This document shows, piece after piece, positions 13,656 to 14,087 of a DNA stretch of 14,087 nucleotides; within the stretch, counting starts at the first letter, position 1; each line of letters begins with the position of its first letter. The DNA lies in assembly GCA_002448975.1 (NCBI GenBank), contig DKBO01000025.1:1-14087 (forward strand). The letters run 5' to 3'. Under the pieces are notes generated by a model. It was not told the DNA's origin, searched no databases, and was given only the letters and a program-made list of their open reading frames with translations. The DNA comes from Nitrospiraceae bacterium UBA6898. Its GTDB lineage: Bacteria > Nitrospirota > Thermodesulfovibrionia > Thermodesulfovibrionales > UBA6898. The position numbers and the translations under genes are program-made.

Positions 13656-14087
13656 TTATATCTCCGAAGCCGCCGGCTTCGAGATATGAACAATAGGTTT
13701 AGATATATTCTTCAGCATACGTTTGATATCGAGTGATTTCTTGCTTTCCGAAAGTGCCGGGCTCAGAAGGACCATATCCACGTAGGGTCTCGTCTTGAGG
13801 AAGGCCTTGACCGTATTCGTGACATCGCCTTCAGCCATATGGCAGATGAGGTCAACGTCCGTTTCACGCGAACCCTGCATGAAGGACCTGATCTTTTCTT
13901 CAAGGACGGCACTGCATGCATGCGGCTTCCCGGTAAGCATCTCCCTTGCCGATTTCACATCCCCCTCTTCGGCAAAAGCAGCTGCTGAAAGCATATCCTC
14001 GAGAGGGGCCGGCTGCATGATCAGGACTTCGATACCTGCATTGAGGGTCTTGGCGAGTTCGAGCACATAGGAAAAACCGTCATCGCA
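13656..14087 (-). CDS. USP-like alpha/beta protein with embedded FAEEG motif, N-terminus beyond the window
   Basis: The frame is open to the right edge, so the true start lies outside; 143 residues are visible. The visible N-terminal part, DGFSYVLELAKTLNAGIEVLIM, matches the first helix and second strand of a universal stress protein domain (DGS..A...A..LA). Next comes PLEDMLSAAAFAEEGDVKSAREML, where a normal Usp has a variable helix. An ICHMAEGDVTNTVKAFLKTRPYVDMVLLSP segment follows (a Usp-like 'V.EG......I........D.iV...'), then KPIVHISKPAASEI. The glycine-rich ATP loop of UspA is absent (SPALSESKKSLDIKRML instead), so ATP binding is doubtful. The GTG at 14066 is an internal in-frame valine, not the likely start. 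Confidence 0.75.
   Translation of the reverse strand, partial: CDDGFSYVLELAKTLNAGIEVLIMQPAPLEDMLSAAAFAEEGDVKSAREMLTGKPHACSAVLEEKIRSFMQGSRETDVDLICHMAEGDVTNTVKAFLKTRPYVDMVLLSPALSESKKSLDIKRMLKNISKPIVHISKPAASEI

Noticed and set aside
1..14087. CRISPR array, tRNA, rRNA, insertion sequence or prophage elements
   Set aside because: I saw no spaced direct repeats of CRISPR size, no cloverleaf-like sequence, no transposase and no integrase on either strand. The window looks like core chromosomal sequence.

Overview
The window (about 50% GC, tightly packed genes) is a chromosomal segment from a Gram-negative anaerobic-type bacterium. The gene set is a complete phosphate-sensing and uptake locus, a small membrane-anchored di-haem c-type cytochrome, and a TauE/SafE-type anion exporter operon with universal-stress proteins. 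This would suit a Nitrospirota or Desulfobacterota lineage, but the taxonomy is inferred from gene content only.

Layout. (1) 1-814, minus strand: the 5' part of an RNA 2',3'-cyclic phosphodiesterase (thpR) preceded by phosphatidylglycerophosphatase A (pgpA). (2) 866-1099, plus: a 77-aa protein with two CXXCH haem motifs, divergent from pgpA. (3) 1226-3654, plus: phoB-phoR, overlapping by ATGA. (4) 3682-5334, plus: a near-consensus sigma70 promoter driving a DUF47 PhoU-like gene and a PiT low-affinity phosphate permease, overlapping by 8 nt. (5) 5412-5897, minus: a two-CBS-domain protein. (6) 6100-6631, plus: a PHO-box-like array followed by a frameshifted, decayed PhoB-like receiver domain. 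(7) 6646-11024, plus: a four-repeat PHO-box array and promoter, then pstS, an intercistronic hairpin, and pstC-pstA-pstB-phoU joined by 1-4 nt overlaps. (8) 11025-11233: a convergent spacer with alternating hairpins. (9) 11234-14087, minus: one operon read leftwards, consisting of a USP-like protein cut by the window edge, a 57-aa protein, an 85-aa two-helix membrane protein, a TauE/SafE permease and a tandem UspA protein.

How it works together. PhoR senses phosphate status, probably through PhoU and PstSCAB, and phosphorylates PhoB. PhoB should bind the 11-nt-phased TGTAACA repeats ahead of pstS, and a similar array ahead of the decayed receiver. The hairpin after pstS would make the binding protein more abundant than the membrane parts. 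PiT/DUF47 has its own constitutive-looking promoter and supplies low-affinity transport.

The most unusual points are the remnant PhoB-like receiver that still sits behind a PHO-box-like array, and the TauE operon. In that operon the 57-aa protein and the USP-like protein share a 19-residue motif built around FAEEG...ARE.L, which I cannot assign to any described function.
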